DNA of 39,259 nt from assembly GCA_020718905.1 (NCBI GenBank), contig DYRD01000017.1:1-39259 (forward strand), given 5' to 3'. The notes below the pieces were generated by a model, which did not search any database, was not told the origin of the DNA, and worked only from the letters and a program-made list of their open reading frames with translations. A program made the translations under genes and the position numbers. The stretch is from Syntrophus aciditrophicus. GTDB taxonomy: Bacteria > Desulfobacterota > Syntrophia > Syntrophales > UBA8958. Positions 23,581-32,644 of this stretch are shown in pieces (the first letter of the stretch is position 1; every line of letters starts with the position of its first letter).

Positions 23581-26251
23581 AACAGCAGCGACGTCTGTGG
23601 TCTGTATCAACCTTATCATCGGGATGATCTTGGGGGGGTTGATTCTTGGGGGGGCGATCTTTATTCACCCGCCCGCAATTTCCGCAGCCGCCCCCGTTAA
23701 GGTAACCCTGCTGCCCTTCACGGTGTACAGTAAAAGTTCGACGGCCTTTCTGCAGGGGGCGCTTTATGACAACCTGGAACGAGAGTTGACTAAGGCTAAA
23801 AACGTTCAGCTCACCCCCAAGGAAAAGATCAGGCAACTCATGGCGGATCGCAAAGGGGATGACGCCACCATCGTCGCCATGGGCAAGCTCACGGAGGCGT
23901 CATACGTCGTCTCCGGAACCCTCACCGAATTAGGGGAGCAACTGAATGTGGATGTCAAGATCTATGACGTTACGGCCGGCAAGTTTCTCCTGCCCTACTC
24001 CGCCCAGGGGAAAGGACCGGAGAGCATCTCCTCCATCGCCGCCCAACTGCGCGGAGACATCCTGGTCAAGATCGCCGCGACCCAACGGATTGCCCGCATC
24101 AATTTTCAGGGAAACAACAAAATTGAAAGCAGCGCCCTTAATCAGGTCCTCAAGAGCACCCAGGGAAGCATCTACTCGGAAAGCGGTCTGGCCGATGATA
24201 TCCGGGCCATTTACAAACTTGAATATTTTGACGATGTGGTCGCCGACGTCACGGAAACAGCGGACGGTCGGGTCATAACCTTCATCGTGCAAGAAAAGGG
24301 GCTCATCACGGATATCCAAATCAAGGGGAACAAGAAGCTGGACACCAAAGATATTGAAGCCGCCTTGACTTTCAAGACCCGCCAGGCCCTGAACCGGGAA
24401 AAGATCACGTCCTCCATCGAGAAGATCAAAGTCCTTTACGACAACAAAGGCTATTACAACGCCGAAATCACCTATGCCGTCGAAAAGGAAAAAGAGAAAG
24501 ACATTCGTGTCGTCTTCAACATCAAGGAAAATGACAAGACCTACATAAAAAAGATCTCTTTCGAAGGAAACCAGTCTTACCGGGAAAAAGAACTCAAAGG
24601 GTTGATGAAGACCGAAGAACAGGGATTTTTTCATTATTTTACCGATTCGGGCCTCCTCAAGAAAGACGATCTCAAGCAGGACGTAAACAAGCTCAACGCC
24701 TTTTACCTGAATAACGGGTTTGTCAACGCCCATGTGGGGGACCCGACTATCACCTTCGATAAAAAAGGCATCTACATCAAGATCCTCGTCACCGAAGGCC
24801 GGAGGTTTAAGATCGGCAGGGTGGACATTACGGGTGGTGCGCTGAAAACACCGCGCTCGGAACTGATGGGAAAATTGAATATCCGCAAACAGGATAATTT
24901 TGACCGCGGGGCCATCATCAAGGACATGGAGCTTCTGACTCAGACCTGTAATGACGAAGGCTATGCATACGCCGATGTAGCTCCCATGACCAAAATCAAC
25001 GACAAGGATCTCACCGTAGATGTGATCTATCAGATCAAGAAAGGCAACACGGTTTATTTCAACCGGATATCCCTATCGGGAAACACCAAGACCAGAGACA
25101 AGGTCATCAGGAGAAATCTCTTGATCGCCGAAGGAGATCTTTACAGCAGTACGAACTTGAAGGACAGCTACAAGAATCTCATGCGGATGAGATATTTCGA
25201 GGAAGTTGATTTTCAATCCGAAAATGGTCCCGATGACACCCTTGCCGATGTCAATATCCGTATCAAGGAAAAACCGACGGGCATGGTCAGTATGGGCGCC
25301 GGATACAGCGCCCTGGATAAGGCGATGGCCATGGCCCAGGTATCCCAGGAGAATCTTTTCGGTCGGGGCCAAATCCTGAGTCTCAAGGCCAATATAGGCT
25401 CCGTATCAACCTACTATGACCTCTCCTTTACGGAGCCCTGGCTATTCGACATGCCTTTATGGAGCAAGTTCGATCTCTGGAATTCCGCCCGCAACTATGA
25501 TACGTACAACCTCGATACCAAGGGCTTCGGCACCGTTTTCGGGTACCCCCTATGGGAGCGGCTCATGGGCTATGTCTCCTATACCCTCGCCTTTACGGAT
25601 GTGAATAATGTCTTATCCAAGGCATCGACTGATATTCAGCAGCAGGCGGGCAGCTCCACGACGAGCAGTATGGGGTTTACCGTCTCCCGAGACACCACGG
25701 ACGACAACTTTTTCCCCACTACGGGATCGAAGAACTCAGGCTCGATTCTTCAAGCCGGCGGAATATTGGGGGGATCGACAAGTTTCACCAAATATACGGG
25801 CATGACGGCCTGGTACTTCCCGCTGCCCCTTGAGACCGTTTTTGACATCCGGGGACGTATCGGTTATCTCCAGGCAAATGACGGCAAACCCCTGCCCGTT
25901 TATGAACGGTATTACCTCGGTGGCATAAGCACCTTGAGAGGACTGCGGGATGTGGGCCCCAAGGACCCCATAACGAATGACCTGATCGGCGGCACGACCA
26001 TGGTTTGTTTCAGCGCCGACCTCGTGTTTCCCCTTATCAAGAATGCAGGTATGAAGGGCGTCGTGTTCTATGATACGGGCAACGCCTGGGATGGGGGATA
26101 CAATCTCGGTGATATGCGGCAAACCGCCGGGGCGGGTATCCGCTGGTATTCTCCCATCGGTCCGTTGCGACTTGAATGGGGCTATGTTTTGGACAGGAAG
26201 TCCAGTGAAGATTCGAGCAGATGGGAATTCACCATCGGTATGAATATGTAA
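23561..26251 (+). CDS. bamA: Outer-membrane protein assembly factor BamA with extra N-terminal domain
   Basis: The central subunit of the BAM complex, which folds beta-barrels into the outer membrane. ATG 23561 has GGAAGGA five bases upstream, so it is preferred over ATG 23549. A signal anchor/peptide (to about residue 45) is followed by an additional domain of about 130 residues (VKVTLLPFTVYSKS to about 175), resembling TolB/FlgO-type N-terminal domains. POTRA repeats follow from about residue 180 (RIARINFQGNNKIESSALNQ; KGLITDIQIKGNKKLD; IKKISFEGNQSYREKELKGL; NTVYFNRISLSGNTKTRDKV). The 16-strand barrel starts near 560 and contains GGISTLRGLRDVG (lid-lock RGL motif) and FTIGMNM at the end. 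At 896 residues it is about 100 longer than E. coli BamA because of the N-terminal domain. Confidence 0.93.
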   Translation: MTSHRHRTAATSVVCINLIIGMILGGLILGGAIFIHPPAISAAAPVKVTLLPFTVYSKSSTAFLQGALYDNLERELTKAKNVQLTPKEKIRQLMADRKGDDATIVAMGKLTEASYVVSGTLTELGEQLNVDVKIYDVTAGKFLLPYSAQGKGPESISSIAAQLRGDILVKIAATQRIARINFQGNNKIESSALNQVLKSTQGSIYSESGLADDIRAIYKLEYFDDVVADVTETADGRVITFIVQEKGLITDIQIKGNKKLDTKDIEAALTFKTRQALNREKITSSIEKIKVLYDNKGYYNAEITYAVEKEKEKDIRVVFNIKENDKTYIKKISFEGNQSYREKELKGLMKTEEQGFFHYFTDSGLLKKDDLKQDVNKLNAFYLNNGFVNAHVGDPTITFDKKGIYIKILVTEGRRFKIGRVDITGGALKTPRSELMGKLNIRKQDNFDRGAIIKDMELLTQTCNDEGYAYADVAPMTKINDKDLTVDVIYQIKKGNTVYFNRISLSGNTKTRDKVIRRNLLIAEGDLYSSTNLKDSYKNLMRMRYFEEVDFQSENGPDDTLADVNIRIKEKPTGMVSMGAGYSALDKAMAMAQVSQENLFGRGQILSLKANIGSVSTYYDLSFTEPWLFDMPLWSKFDLWNSARNYDTYNLDTKGFGTVFGYPLWERLMGYVSYTLAFTDVNNVLSKASTDIQQQAGSSTTSSMGFTVSRDTTDDNFFPTTGSKNSGSILQAGGILGGSTSFTKYTGMTAWYFPLPLETVFDIRGRIGYLQANDGKPLPVYERYYLGGISTLRGLRDVGPKDPITNDLIGGTTMVCFSADLVFPLIKNAGMKGVVFYDTGNAWDGGYNLGDMRQTAGAGIRWYSPIGPLRLEWGYVLDRKSSEDSSRWEFTIGMNM

Positions 26252-26276
26252 TAACCAATAAATACGGAGGGTAATC

Positions 26277-26810
26277 ATGAAAAGATATCTAGTATTGGCA
26301 ATTGCGGTTGGTCTTGTTTTTTCCCTGTCCCTGGGGAATCCTCACTCGGCAAGGGCCGAAAAAATCGGCTTTGTTAATGTGGAAGAGGTCCTGACGAATT
26401 CCGATATCGGCAAGACCGCCGGAGAAGAGCTAAAAAAGAGCTATGAAAAAACTAAAAAGAACATCCAGGACAAGGAGAAGGAACTACAGCGGCTGAAGGA
26501 TGAACTGGAGAAGCAGCGGCCCGTCCTGACCGAAAAAGCCATGAAAGACAAGGAGCAGGCCTACCAGAAAAAGTTCCGTGACTATCAGGATCTGGTTAAA
26601 GACGCCAATGATGACATGCAGGGCCGTCGACAGGAATTCCTGGGAAAGAATGTCCCGGAGATAATGAAGATCGTAACCAGTATCGGCGAGAAGGAAGGCT
26701 ACACCCTCATCTTGGATCTGAGCAACCCTACCATTGCTTATTCCGCCAAGGACAATAACCTTACCCAAAGGGTCATGCAAGAATTCAACAAACTCAAGAA
26801 ATCAAGGTAG
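26277..26810 (+). CDS. skp: Periplasmic chaperone Skp/OmpH
   Basis: A 177-residue periplasmic chaperone. Residues 1-27 are a signal peptide (ending near HSARA), followed by the family opening [20 protein letters not shown] long charged coiled-coil arm runs from about 55 to 120 ([20 protein letters not shown]), and a beta-strand core closes the protein ([20 protein letters not shown]). Skp holds unfolded outer-membrane proteins on the way to BamA, the gene 25 bases upstream. Length is usual. GGAGGG precedes the ATG at 26277. Seven bases later lpxD begins. Confidence 0.92.
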   Translation: MKRYLVLAIAVGLVFSLSLGNPHSARAEKIGFVNVEEVLTNSDIGKTAGEELKKSYEKTKKNIQDKEKELQRLKDELEKQRPVLTEKAMKDKEQAYQKKFRDYQDLVKDANDDMQGRRQEFLGKNVPEIMKIVTSIGEKEGYTLILDLSNPTIAYSAKDNNLTQRVMQEFNKLKKSR

Positions 26811-26817
26811 CATAATC

Positions 26818-27873
26818 TTGGAAAAGGCATTAAGCGAACTGGCCGTCCTGCTGAACGGGACAATTATTGGCGACGCCAACGCCCTCATCACCGGGGTTAA
26901 TAGCCTCGACGAGGCGCAGAGCGGTGATATCTCCTTTTTTGCCAACCCTAAATACGGGGAAAAGCTTGCAAACACAAAAGCCTCCGCCATCTTGGTAAAG
27001 CCGGGAACCGCAGGGGCCGGCAAAAATCTGCTCGTTGTCCAGGATCCCTATGCTGCCTTCGGCACCCTGCTTGAGCATTTTTATGGGCAACCACATCCCC
27101 AGGCAGGCATCCACCCCCTGGCGTTCATAGGAGAAAACGCCCTTGTATCCCCGGAGGCCTCGATCTATCCCCATGTTTATGTAGGCCCCCGGTCGGAGAT
27201 TGCCAAGGATGTCATCCTCTATCCCGGCGTCGTTATCGACTGCGACGTCACTATCGGCGAGGGCACGGTCCTTTATCCCAATGTGACGGTTTACCGGGGA
27301 TGTATCATCGGCAAACGGGTTACTCTCCATGCGGGCGTGGTTATCGGCGGCGATGGCTTCGGCTTCGCCCTGCCGGGACAGGAAAACCGGAAGATCCCCC
27401 AGGTGGGGATAGCGCAGATAGATGATGATGTCGAAATCGGGGCCAATACGACTATCGATCGGGCAACCCTCGGCAGGACATGGATCCAGAGGGGCGTCAA
27501 AATCGACAATCTGGTTCAGATTGCCCACAATGTCGTAATCGGGACAAACTCGATCATTGTCGCCCAGGTCGGCATTTCCGGCAGCACAAAAATCGGGGAA
27601 AGCGTCATGATCGCCGGTCAGGCCGGGGTAGTCGGCCACATCAATATCGGCGACCATGCCATGATCGCCGCCAAAGCGGGTATCCATAAGGATATTCCTC
27701 CGGGGCAGATTTGCGCCGGGTTCCCCCAGCAGCCTTACCGGGAGTGGCGGCGGACGGTGGCAACGCTTCCCAAACTTCCGGGAATGAGAAATAACATTAC
27801 CGCCCTTAGCCGGCGCATCGAAGTTCTGGAAAAAATTATTAAGGAAAAGGAAGGAAAAAAAGCTAACCCATGA
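26818..27873 (+). CDS. lpxD: UDP-3-O-acylglucosamine N-acyltransferase LpxD
   Basis: The third step of lipid A synthesis: it adds an acyl chain to the 2-amino group of UDP-3-O-acyl-glucosamine. A small N-terminal uridine-binding domain ([20 protein letters not shown] to about residue 100) precedes a left-handed beta-helix of hexapeptide repeats (about 100-320; for example [20 protein letters not shown]). The catalytic His lies in [10 protein letters not shown] and the GxGFGFA loop reads [13 protein letters not shown]-terminal helix closes the protein. I choose TTG 26818, seven bases after AAGGTAG, because it gives MEKALSELA and normal length (351). The longer frame from 26734 lies inside skp. 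It overlaps lpxA by ATGA. Confidence 0.92.
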   Translation: MEKALSELAVLLNGTIIGDANALITGVNSLDEAQSGDISFFANPKYGEKLANTKASAILVKPGTAGAGKNLLVVQDPYAAFGTLLEHFYGQPHPQAGIHPLAFIGENALVSPEASIYPHVYVGPRSEIAKDVILYPGVVIDCDVTIGEGTVLYPNVTVYRGCIIGKRVTLHAGVVIGGDGFGFALPGQENRKIPQVGIAQIDDDVEIGANTTIDRATLGRTWIQRGVKIDNLVQIAHNVVIGTNSIIVAQVGISGSTKIGESVMIAGQAGVVGHINIGDHAMIAAKAGIHKDIPPGQICAGFPQQPYREWRRTVATLPKLPGMRNNITALSRRIEVLEKIIKEKEGKKANP

Positions 27874-28643
27874 AGATCCATCCTACGGCTATCGTCTCAT
27901 CGGAATCCCATCTGGGGGAGGGCGTAGAGATTGGTCCCTACTCTATTATCGGCGCTGATGTAAATATTGGCAAAAACACGATTATCGGCCCCCATGTCGT
28001 CATTGACTCGCAGACGGATATCGGCGAGGGCTGCCGAATTTTTCAATTCTCCTCCATCGGCGCCGTCCCCCAGGACCTGAAATTCAAAGGAGAAGCAACC
28101 CGGACGATCATCGGGAATTACAATACGATCCGGGAGTACGTAACGATTCACCGGGCAACCTCGGCGGATATCGGGGTAACCATCATGGGAGATTACAACC
28201 TGCTCATGGCCTATTGCCATATCGCCCATAATTGCAAGCTTGGCAATCGCATTGTCATGGCCAACGCTGCCAATCTGGCCGGACACATCCATATCGAGGA
28301 CAACGCCATCATCGGGGGACTGACGGGTATCCACCAGTTCACCCGCATTGGCGCCCATTGCATCATCGGGGGCTGTTCGGCCGTCGCTAAAGATGTCCCT
28401 CCCTTTGTCATGGCCTCGGGGAATACGGCCAAACTCTACGGCCTCAATATGATCGGCCTCAAAAGGAGAAATTTCTCCCCCGAGACAATCCAGTCCTTGA
28501 AACAGGCCTATCGCCTTGTTTTCAGATCATCCCTGTTGCTGAATACGGCAATCGCAAAGGTAAAAGCGGAAGTTGCCGATATTCCGGAAGTTCGCCAGTT
28601 CGTCGACTTCATCGAAAATTCACAGCGAGGCATCTGCAGGTAA
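27870..28643 (+). CDS. lpxA: UDP-N-acetylglucosamine O-acyltransferase LpxA
   Basis: The first enzyme of lipid A synthesis: it transfers a hydroxyacyl chain from ACP to the 3-position of UDP-GlcNAc, or to the 3-amino group if the sugar is UDP-GlcNAc3N. 257 residues. The hexapeptide-repeat helix starts with [20 protein letters not shown], and the catalytic His is in [14 protein letters not shown] (equivalent to E. coli H125). The nucleotide-binding end [12 protein letters not shown] is followed by three C-terminal helices. It starts in an ATGA overlap with lpxD, without fabZ between, and its stop overlaps the next gene by one base (TAATG). The adjoining oxidoreductase raises the question of which sugar it uses. 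Confidence 0.94.
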   Translation: MKIHPTAIVSSESHLGEGVEIGPYSIIGADVNIGKNTIIGPHVVIDSQTDIGEGCRIFQFSSIGAVPQDLKFKGEATRTIIGNYNTIREYVTIHRATSADIGVTIMGDYNLLMAYCHIAHNCKLGNRIVMANAANLAGHIHIEDNAIIGGLTGIHQFTRIGAHCIIGGCSAVAKDVPPFVMASGNTAKLYGLNMIGLKRRNFSPETIQSLKQAYRLVFRSSLLLNTAIAKVKAEVADIPEVRQFVDFIENSQRGICR

Positions 28644-29626
28644 TGAAAGAGCTCCGTATCGGCGTCATTGGCATCGGCCACCTGGGCAGTTACCATCTGC
28701 AGAAATACCGCAACCTGGAAGGCTGCGTAATTACGGGAGTGGCGGATGTTATTGAGGACAGGGCATGCCGGGCTGCCGAACAGTATGGTTGCCGGCCCTG
28801 CTGCGACCATCGTGAATTGCTCGGCCATGTCGATGCCGTCAGCATTGCCGTCCCGACGCCCTTTCATTATGAAACGGCCAAGACCTTCCTCGAGGCCGGC
28901 GGGCATGTCCTTCTGGAAAAACCGATTACCGTCGCCCTTCATGAGGCCGAGGAACTGATCGCCATCGCTGCAAAAAACCGGGCCCTCCTCCAGGTCGGAT
29001 TCGTCGAAAGATTCAATCCGGCAATAATCGCCTTAGCCAAAGTAATAAAAAAACCCCTCTTCATCGAAGCCCATCGCCTCCATCCCTTCTTCGAGAGAGG
29101 AACCGATGTTGATGTCATTCTCGATCTCATGATCCATGATCTCGATATTATTCTTCATTTTGTCAATTCACCCATCGAGGCGATCGACGCCGTGGGTGTC
29201 TCCGTGCTCTCCGAACAGGCGGATATTGCCAATGTGCGGCTGAAATTCAAGACCGGTTGTGTCGCCAATATCACGGCCAGTCGGGTCACGGGCAAGACTA
29301 TGCAGAAGATCCGCTTTTTCGGCATCGAAGGTTATCATGCCGTCGATTACAGCAAACGGGACCTTGTTTCCCTCAGCAAAAAGATAGGCGAAAAAGGCAA
29401 GTTGGATATTATCAGCAATGCCGTGGAAGTGATCCAGCATGATCCCCTGGAAGAGGAGATACGCTCGTTTGTGGATTCCATCCGGAACAACACGACGCCT
29501 TTGGTAACTGGCAAGGACGGACGGGATGCCCTGGAACTGGCCTTGAACATTTCCGGAGAGATGGAAAAGGCAAAGGCCAGGATCGGGTCAGTCTTGGTTA
29601 TTGACATTCAACGTCAATGTCAATAA
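28643..29626 (+). CDS. Gfo/Idh/MocA-family NAD(P)-dependent oxidoreductase between lpxA and lpxB
   Basis: A 327-residue sugar dehydrogenase. The N-terminal Rossmann motif is IGVIGIGHLGSYH (about residues 5-17). The substrate/cofactor Lys is in the family motif LLEKPI (EKP, about residue 93), and the C-terminal beta-sheet domain carries DLMIHDLDIILHF with the conserved His. It sits in the lipid A operon, coupled at both ends. In Acidithiobacillus and Leptospira a similar protein, GnnA, oxidises UDP-GlcNAc at C3 before GnnB aminates it, giving 3-amino lipid A. No aminotransferase is in view here, so the product is uncertain. Its last 14 codons and stop lie in a perfect hairpin shared with the lpxB start. 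Confidence 0.82.
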   Translation: MKELRIGVIGIGHLGSYHLQKYRNLEGCVITGVADVIEDRACRAAEQYGCRPCCDHRELLGHVDAVSIAVPTPFHYETAKTFLEAGGHVLLEKPITVALHEAEELIAIAAKNRALLQVGFVERFNPAIIALAKVIKKPLFIEAHRLHPFFERGTDVDVILDLMIHDLDIILHFVNSPIEAIDAVGVSVLSEQADIANVRLKFKTGCVANITASRVTGKTMQKIRFFGIEGYHAVDYSKRDLVSLSKKIGEKGKLDIISNAVEVIQHDPLEEEIRSFVDSIRNNTTPLVTGKDGRDALELALNISGEMEKAKARIGSVLVIDIQRQCQ

Positions 29627-29638
29627 CCAAGACTGACC
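29586..29638 (+). promoter_or_regulatory. Perfect 23-bp inverted repeat over the oxidoreductase/lpxB junction
   Basis: Bases 29586-29608 are the exact reverse complement of 29616-29638, with a 7-base loop (CAACGTC). The left arm codes the end of the oxidoreductase. The right arm contains the lpxB ATG (29617) and the upstream stop TAA (29624-29626). In RNA the stem would bury the lpxB start. Ribosomes finishing the first gene would open it, so strict coupling is likely if it is functional. Confidence 0.7.
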
Positions 29639-30771
29639 ACAGAAAAATCATGATCGTGGCCGGGGAAGCCTCGGGTGACCTTCATGGGGCCAATCTCGTC
29701 CGGGCCATGGGGGATCTTGATTCCACGCTGGAATTCTATGGCGTCGGGGGCCCGAAGATGAAAGCGGCGGGAGTCCGGCAGCTCGCCAACGCCGCAGACA
29801 TGGCCGTCGTCGGCCTGACCGAGGTATTCTCCAAATTAAGCATGATCCTGGGGGTGATGAGACACCTGAAGAAATCCCTCCTTGAGGAGCGACCGGCCCT
29901 GGTTATCCTCATCGATTATCCGGATTTCAACATGCCCCTGGCAAAGGCGGCGGCAAAGAAAGGCATCAAGGTATTTTACTATATAAGCCCCCAGGTATGG
30001 GCATGGCGCCGGGGAAGAATCGGGAAAATCAAGAAATATGTCGCAAAAATGGCCGTCATTCTCCCCTTTGAAGCCGAGATGTATGATCAGGCGGGGGTAG
30101 ATGCCGTATTTGTGGGACATCCCCTTCTCGATGTTGTAAAAACCGGCTATACGAGGCTGGAAGCATTGAATAAATTCCATCTTAAAGACGGAACGATCAC
30201 CGTGGGCATCCTGCCGGGAAGCAGGTTGAACGAAGTCACAAACCTGCTGCCGGAAATGCTCAAAACCGCTGTGATTTTAAAGAATACCCTTCCGGCAGTG
30301 CAGTTTGTTCTTCCCCTGGCCGATACCCTGGATCAAGGGTACATCACGGAAATGCTCCAGCCGTACCGGGATGAGTTGGACATAAGAATCATCCACAATG
30401 AGATCTACGATGTCCTGGCCGTCTGCGACGCGGCCATAGTTGCCTCGGGCACGGCCACGCTGGAAACCGCCCTGATCGGGACACCCATGATCATTGTCTA
30501 TAAGATGTCCCCTTTCTCCTTTTTGATGGGACGGTTGTTCGTGAATGTGAGCCATATCGGCCTGGCAAATATCATTGCCGGCAGGACCATCGTCCCGGAG
30601 TTTATCCAGGAGGATGTCAATCCGGAGGGAATGGCCAAAGAACTCCTGGCGATCCTGACCGATGAAGAAAGAAAAAGGCAGATCCGGAAGGACCTGTCCG
30701 GGATCAGAGCAAAGCTCGGAAGTCCCGGGGCGGCCCGGCGGGCGGCCCTATCAGCACTGGAGATAATGTAA
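29617..30771 (+). CDS. lpxB: Lipid-A-disaccharide synthase LpxB
   Basis: A 384-residue GT19 glycosyltransferase that joins UDP-2,3-diacylglucosamine and lipid X into the lipid A disaccharide at the inner-membrane surface. The start region is KIMIVAGEASGDLHGANLVR. Other signatures are ALVILIDYPDFNMPLAKAA, YYISPQVWAWRRGRIGKI, VGHPLLD and the donor-binding stretch GTATLETALIGTPMIIVYK. ATG 29617 overlaps the previous gene by 10 bases. The first nine residues (MSITKTDHR) come from the arm of an inverted repeat; an ATG at 29650 (MIVAGEASGD) would be slightly short. All core motifs are intact. Confidence 0.94.
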   Translation: MSITKTDHRKIMIVAGEASGDLHGANLVRAMGDLDSTLEFYGVGGPKMKAAGVRQLANAADMAVVGLTEVFSKLSMILGVMRHLKKSLLEERPALVILIDYPDFNMPLAKAAAKKGIKVFYYISPQVWAWRRGRIGKIKKYVAKMAVILPFEAEMYDQAGVDAVFVGHPLLDVVKTGYTRLEALNKFHLKDGTITVGILPGSRLNEVTNLLPEMLKTAVILKNTLPAVQFVLPLADTLDQGYITEMLQPYRDELDIRIIHNEIYDVLAVCDAAIVASGTATLETALIGTPMIIVYKMSPFSFLMGRLFVNVSHIGLANIIAGRTIVPEFIQEDVNPEGMAKELLAILTDEERKRQIRKDLSGIRAKLGSPGAARRAALSALEIM

Positions 30772-30774
30772 ATA

Positions 30775-32520
30775 ATGAATATTTTCAAGCGCCTCTTAAG
30801 CCTGGCAAAATCCCATGCGGGACGATTCATGATGGCCCTTGGCTGCATGCTCGTCGTGGGGGCATCCACTTCGGGCCTCGCCTTTCTCGTACAACCCGCC
30901 CTGGATGATATCTTCCTCAGGAAAGACACCCGGACCCTCATCTGGATTCCCATTGCCGTCGTCCTGATCTACGCGGCCAAGGGTCTGTGCAGTTACGGAC
31001 AAACGGTCTTGATGAACCAGATCGGACTGCGGGTGGTGGCCGATCTGCGCGACAGGCTTTATCAGCAGATCCAGAAACAGTCTCTTTCCTTCTTCACCAA
31101 ACATCCCACGGGGATACTGATGTCCCGGATCACAAATGATGTCGGCGCCCTCCAGGGCGCCGTTTCCGACGCCGTCACCAGCATGTTCAAGGATATCTTT
31201 TCCCTGCTCGGCCTTGTTTTTGTCATTTTTTACCGGGACTGGAAGCTGGCCGTCATCGCCATGTTTATTTTCCCCCTGATCATCTATCCCATCGCCAAGT
31301 TTGGCAAAAAGATGCGCAGTATCGCCACCCGCTCCCAGATTACCATGGGCACCCTGACCACGCTCCTCCATGAAACGATTTCCGGCACGAGGATCGTCAA
31401 GGCCTTCGGGATGGAAGAATATGAAAATGAACGCTTTTTCGAAGAAAATGAACGGTTTTTCAGATTGAATATCAAGGCCGTATCCATCAATGCCGCCTCA
31501 AGCCCTTTCATGGAGTTCCTGGGCGGCATCGGCATCGCCGTGATTGTCCTTTATGGCGGCCTTCAGGTTATCAAGGACGGCGCCACCCCGGGCACCTTCT
31601 TCTCCTTTCTGGCGGCGTTGATCCTCCTTTATGAGCCCGTCAAACGCCTGACAAACGTGAATAATACGATTCAACAGGGTATTGCCGGGGCCGAACGGGT
31701 ATTCAGCATCATCGATATGGAACCGGAGATCAGGAACAGCGAGGAGGCCCTTCCCCTGCCGAGAATCTCTCGGGGCATCGATATCGAAAACGTCACCTTC
31801 CGTTACGAGGAGACGCCCGTCCTGAAAGACATCAACCTGTCCATCAAATCCGGCGAGGTGGTGGCCTTTGTCGGGATGAGCGGCGGCGGGAAAACCACCC
31901 TGGTCAACCTCATCCCCCGTTTTTATGATGTCTCGGCCGGGCGGCTGCTCATCGACGGCCACGATATCCGGAACGTGACCGTCGAATCCCTCCGCGGCCA
32001 GATTGCCATGGTTACGCAACAGACCATTCTCTTTAACGACACGGTAAAAAATAACATCGCTTACGGGGATATCCAGAGAAGCGAGGAAAAAATCATCCAG
32101 GCCGCCCAGGCCGCCTACGCCCACGACTTCATCAGACAGCTTCCCCGGGGATATGATACGATCATCGGGGAACAGGGAACAAAACTTTCCGGCGGCGAGC
32201 GGCAGCGGATTTCCATCGCCCGGGCCATCCTCAAGGACGCCCCGATTCTAATCCTCGACGAGGCCACCTCCTCCCTCGACACGGAAGCGGAGATCGAAGT
32301 ACAAAAGGCCCTGGATAACCTTATGGCCGGCCGGACCACCCTGATGATTGCCCATCGCCTCTCGACCATCAGAAACGCCGACCGGATCATCGTCCTGGTC
32401 AACGGCAGGATCGTCGAGGAGGGAACCCACGAATATCTCCTGGACAAAAAGGGCGAATATTTCAAGCTCTACCAGATGCAATTCAGCGAAGATGACGATT
32501 CAGCAGCTAATTCTCGTTGA
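30775..32520 (+). CDS. msbA: Lipid A export ABC transporter MsbA
   Basis: A 581-residue half-transporter, with an ABC membrane domain (six helices, about residues 15-310) and an ATPase domain at the C-terminus. Walker A is GMSGGGKTTLVN, the signature LSGGERQRISIARAI, Walker B ILILDEATSSLD, and the switch His is in IAHRLSTIRN. It flips core-lipid A across the inner membrane. Its position between lpxB and lpxK makes MsbA the best name among similar multidrug exporters. It starts 3 bases after lpxB. A 124-base gap follows, containing a leader similar to the one before waaF. Confidence 0.92.
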   Translation: MNIFKRLLSLAKSHAGRFMMALGCMLVVGASTSGLAFLVQPALDDIFLRKDTRTLIWIPIAVVLIYAAKGLCSYGQTVLMNQIGLRVVADLRDRLYQQIQKQSLSFFTKHPTGILMSRITNDVGALQGAVSDAVTSMFKDIFSLLGLVFVIFYRDWKLAVIAMFIFPLIIYPIAKFGKKMRSIATRSQITMGTLTTLLHETISGTRIVKAFGMEEYENERFFEENERFFRLNIKAVSINAASSPFMEFLGGIGIAVIVLYGGLQVIKDGATPGTFFSFLAALILLYEPVKRLTNVNNTIQQGIAGAERVFSIIDMEPEIRNSEEALPLPRISRGIDIENVTFRYEETPVLKDINLSIKSGEVVAFVGMSGGGKTTLVNLIPRFYDVSAGRLLIDGHDIRNVTVESLRGQIAMVTQQTILFNDTVKNNIAYGDIQRSEEKIIQAAQAAYAHDFIRQLPRGYDTIIGEQGTKLSGGERQRISIARAILKDAPILILDEATSSLDTEAEIEVQKALDNLMAGRTTLMIAHRLSTIRNADRIIVLVNGRIVEEGTHEYLLDKKGEYFKLYQMQFSEDDDSAANSR

Positions 32521-32580
32521 CTCGCGACCAATGAACCACCCCACCGCAGGCGGCGGAGTATCTCCGCAAGGTAGCGTTCT

Positions 32581-32630
32581 ATTCGCCACTTGCGAACCAT
32601 CTGTCCACTTTTCTAACAAGCTCTCGGCCC
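32581..32630 (+). repeat. 50-nt leader before lpxK, similar to that before waaF
   Basis: This stretch aligns without gaps to 34741-34790 with 34 of 50 identical bases, including TGCGARCCAT and AAGCTCTCGG. Both lie just before the next gene's start. It may be a shared regulatory or degenerate repeat sequence. Confidence 0.45.
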
Positions 32631-32644
32631 TTACCTGATCAGCA

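Noticed and set aside
26734-26817. Longer LpxD start inside skp
   Set aside because: The added residues are skp read in another frame; TTG 26818 has a ribosome-binding site and gives normal length.
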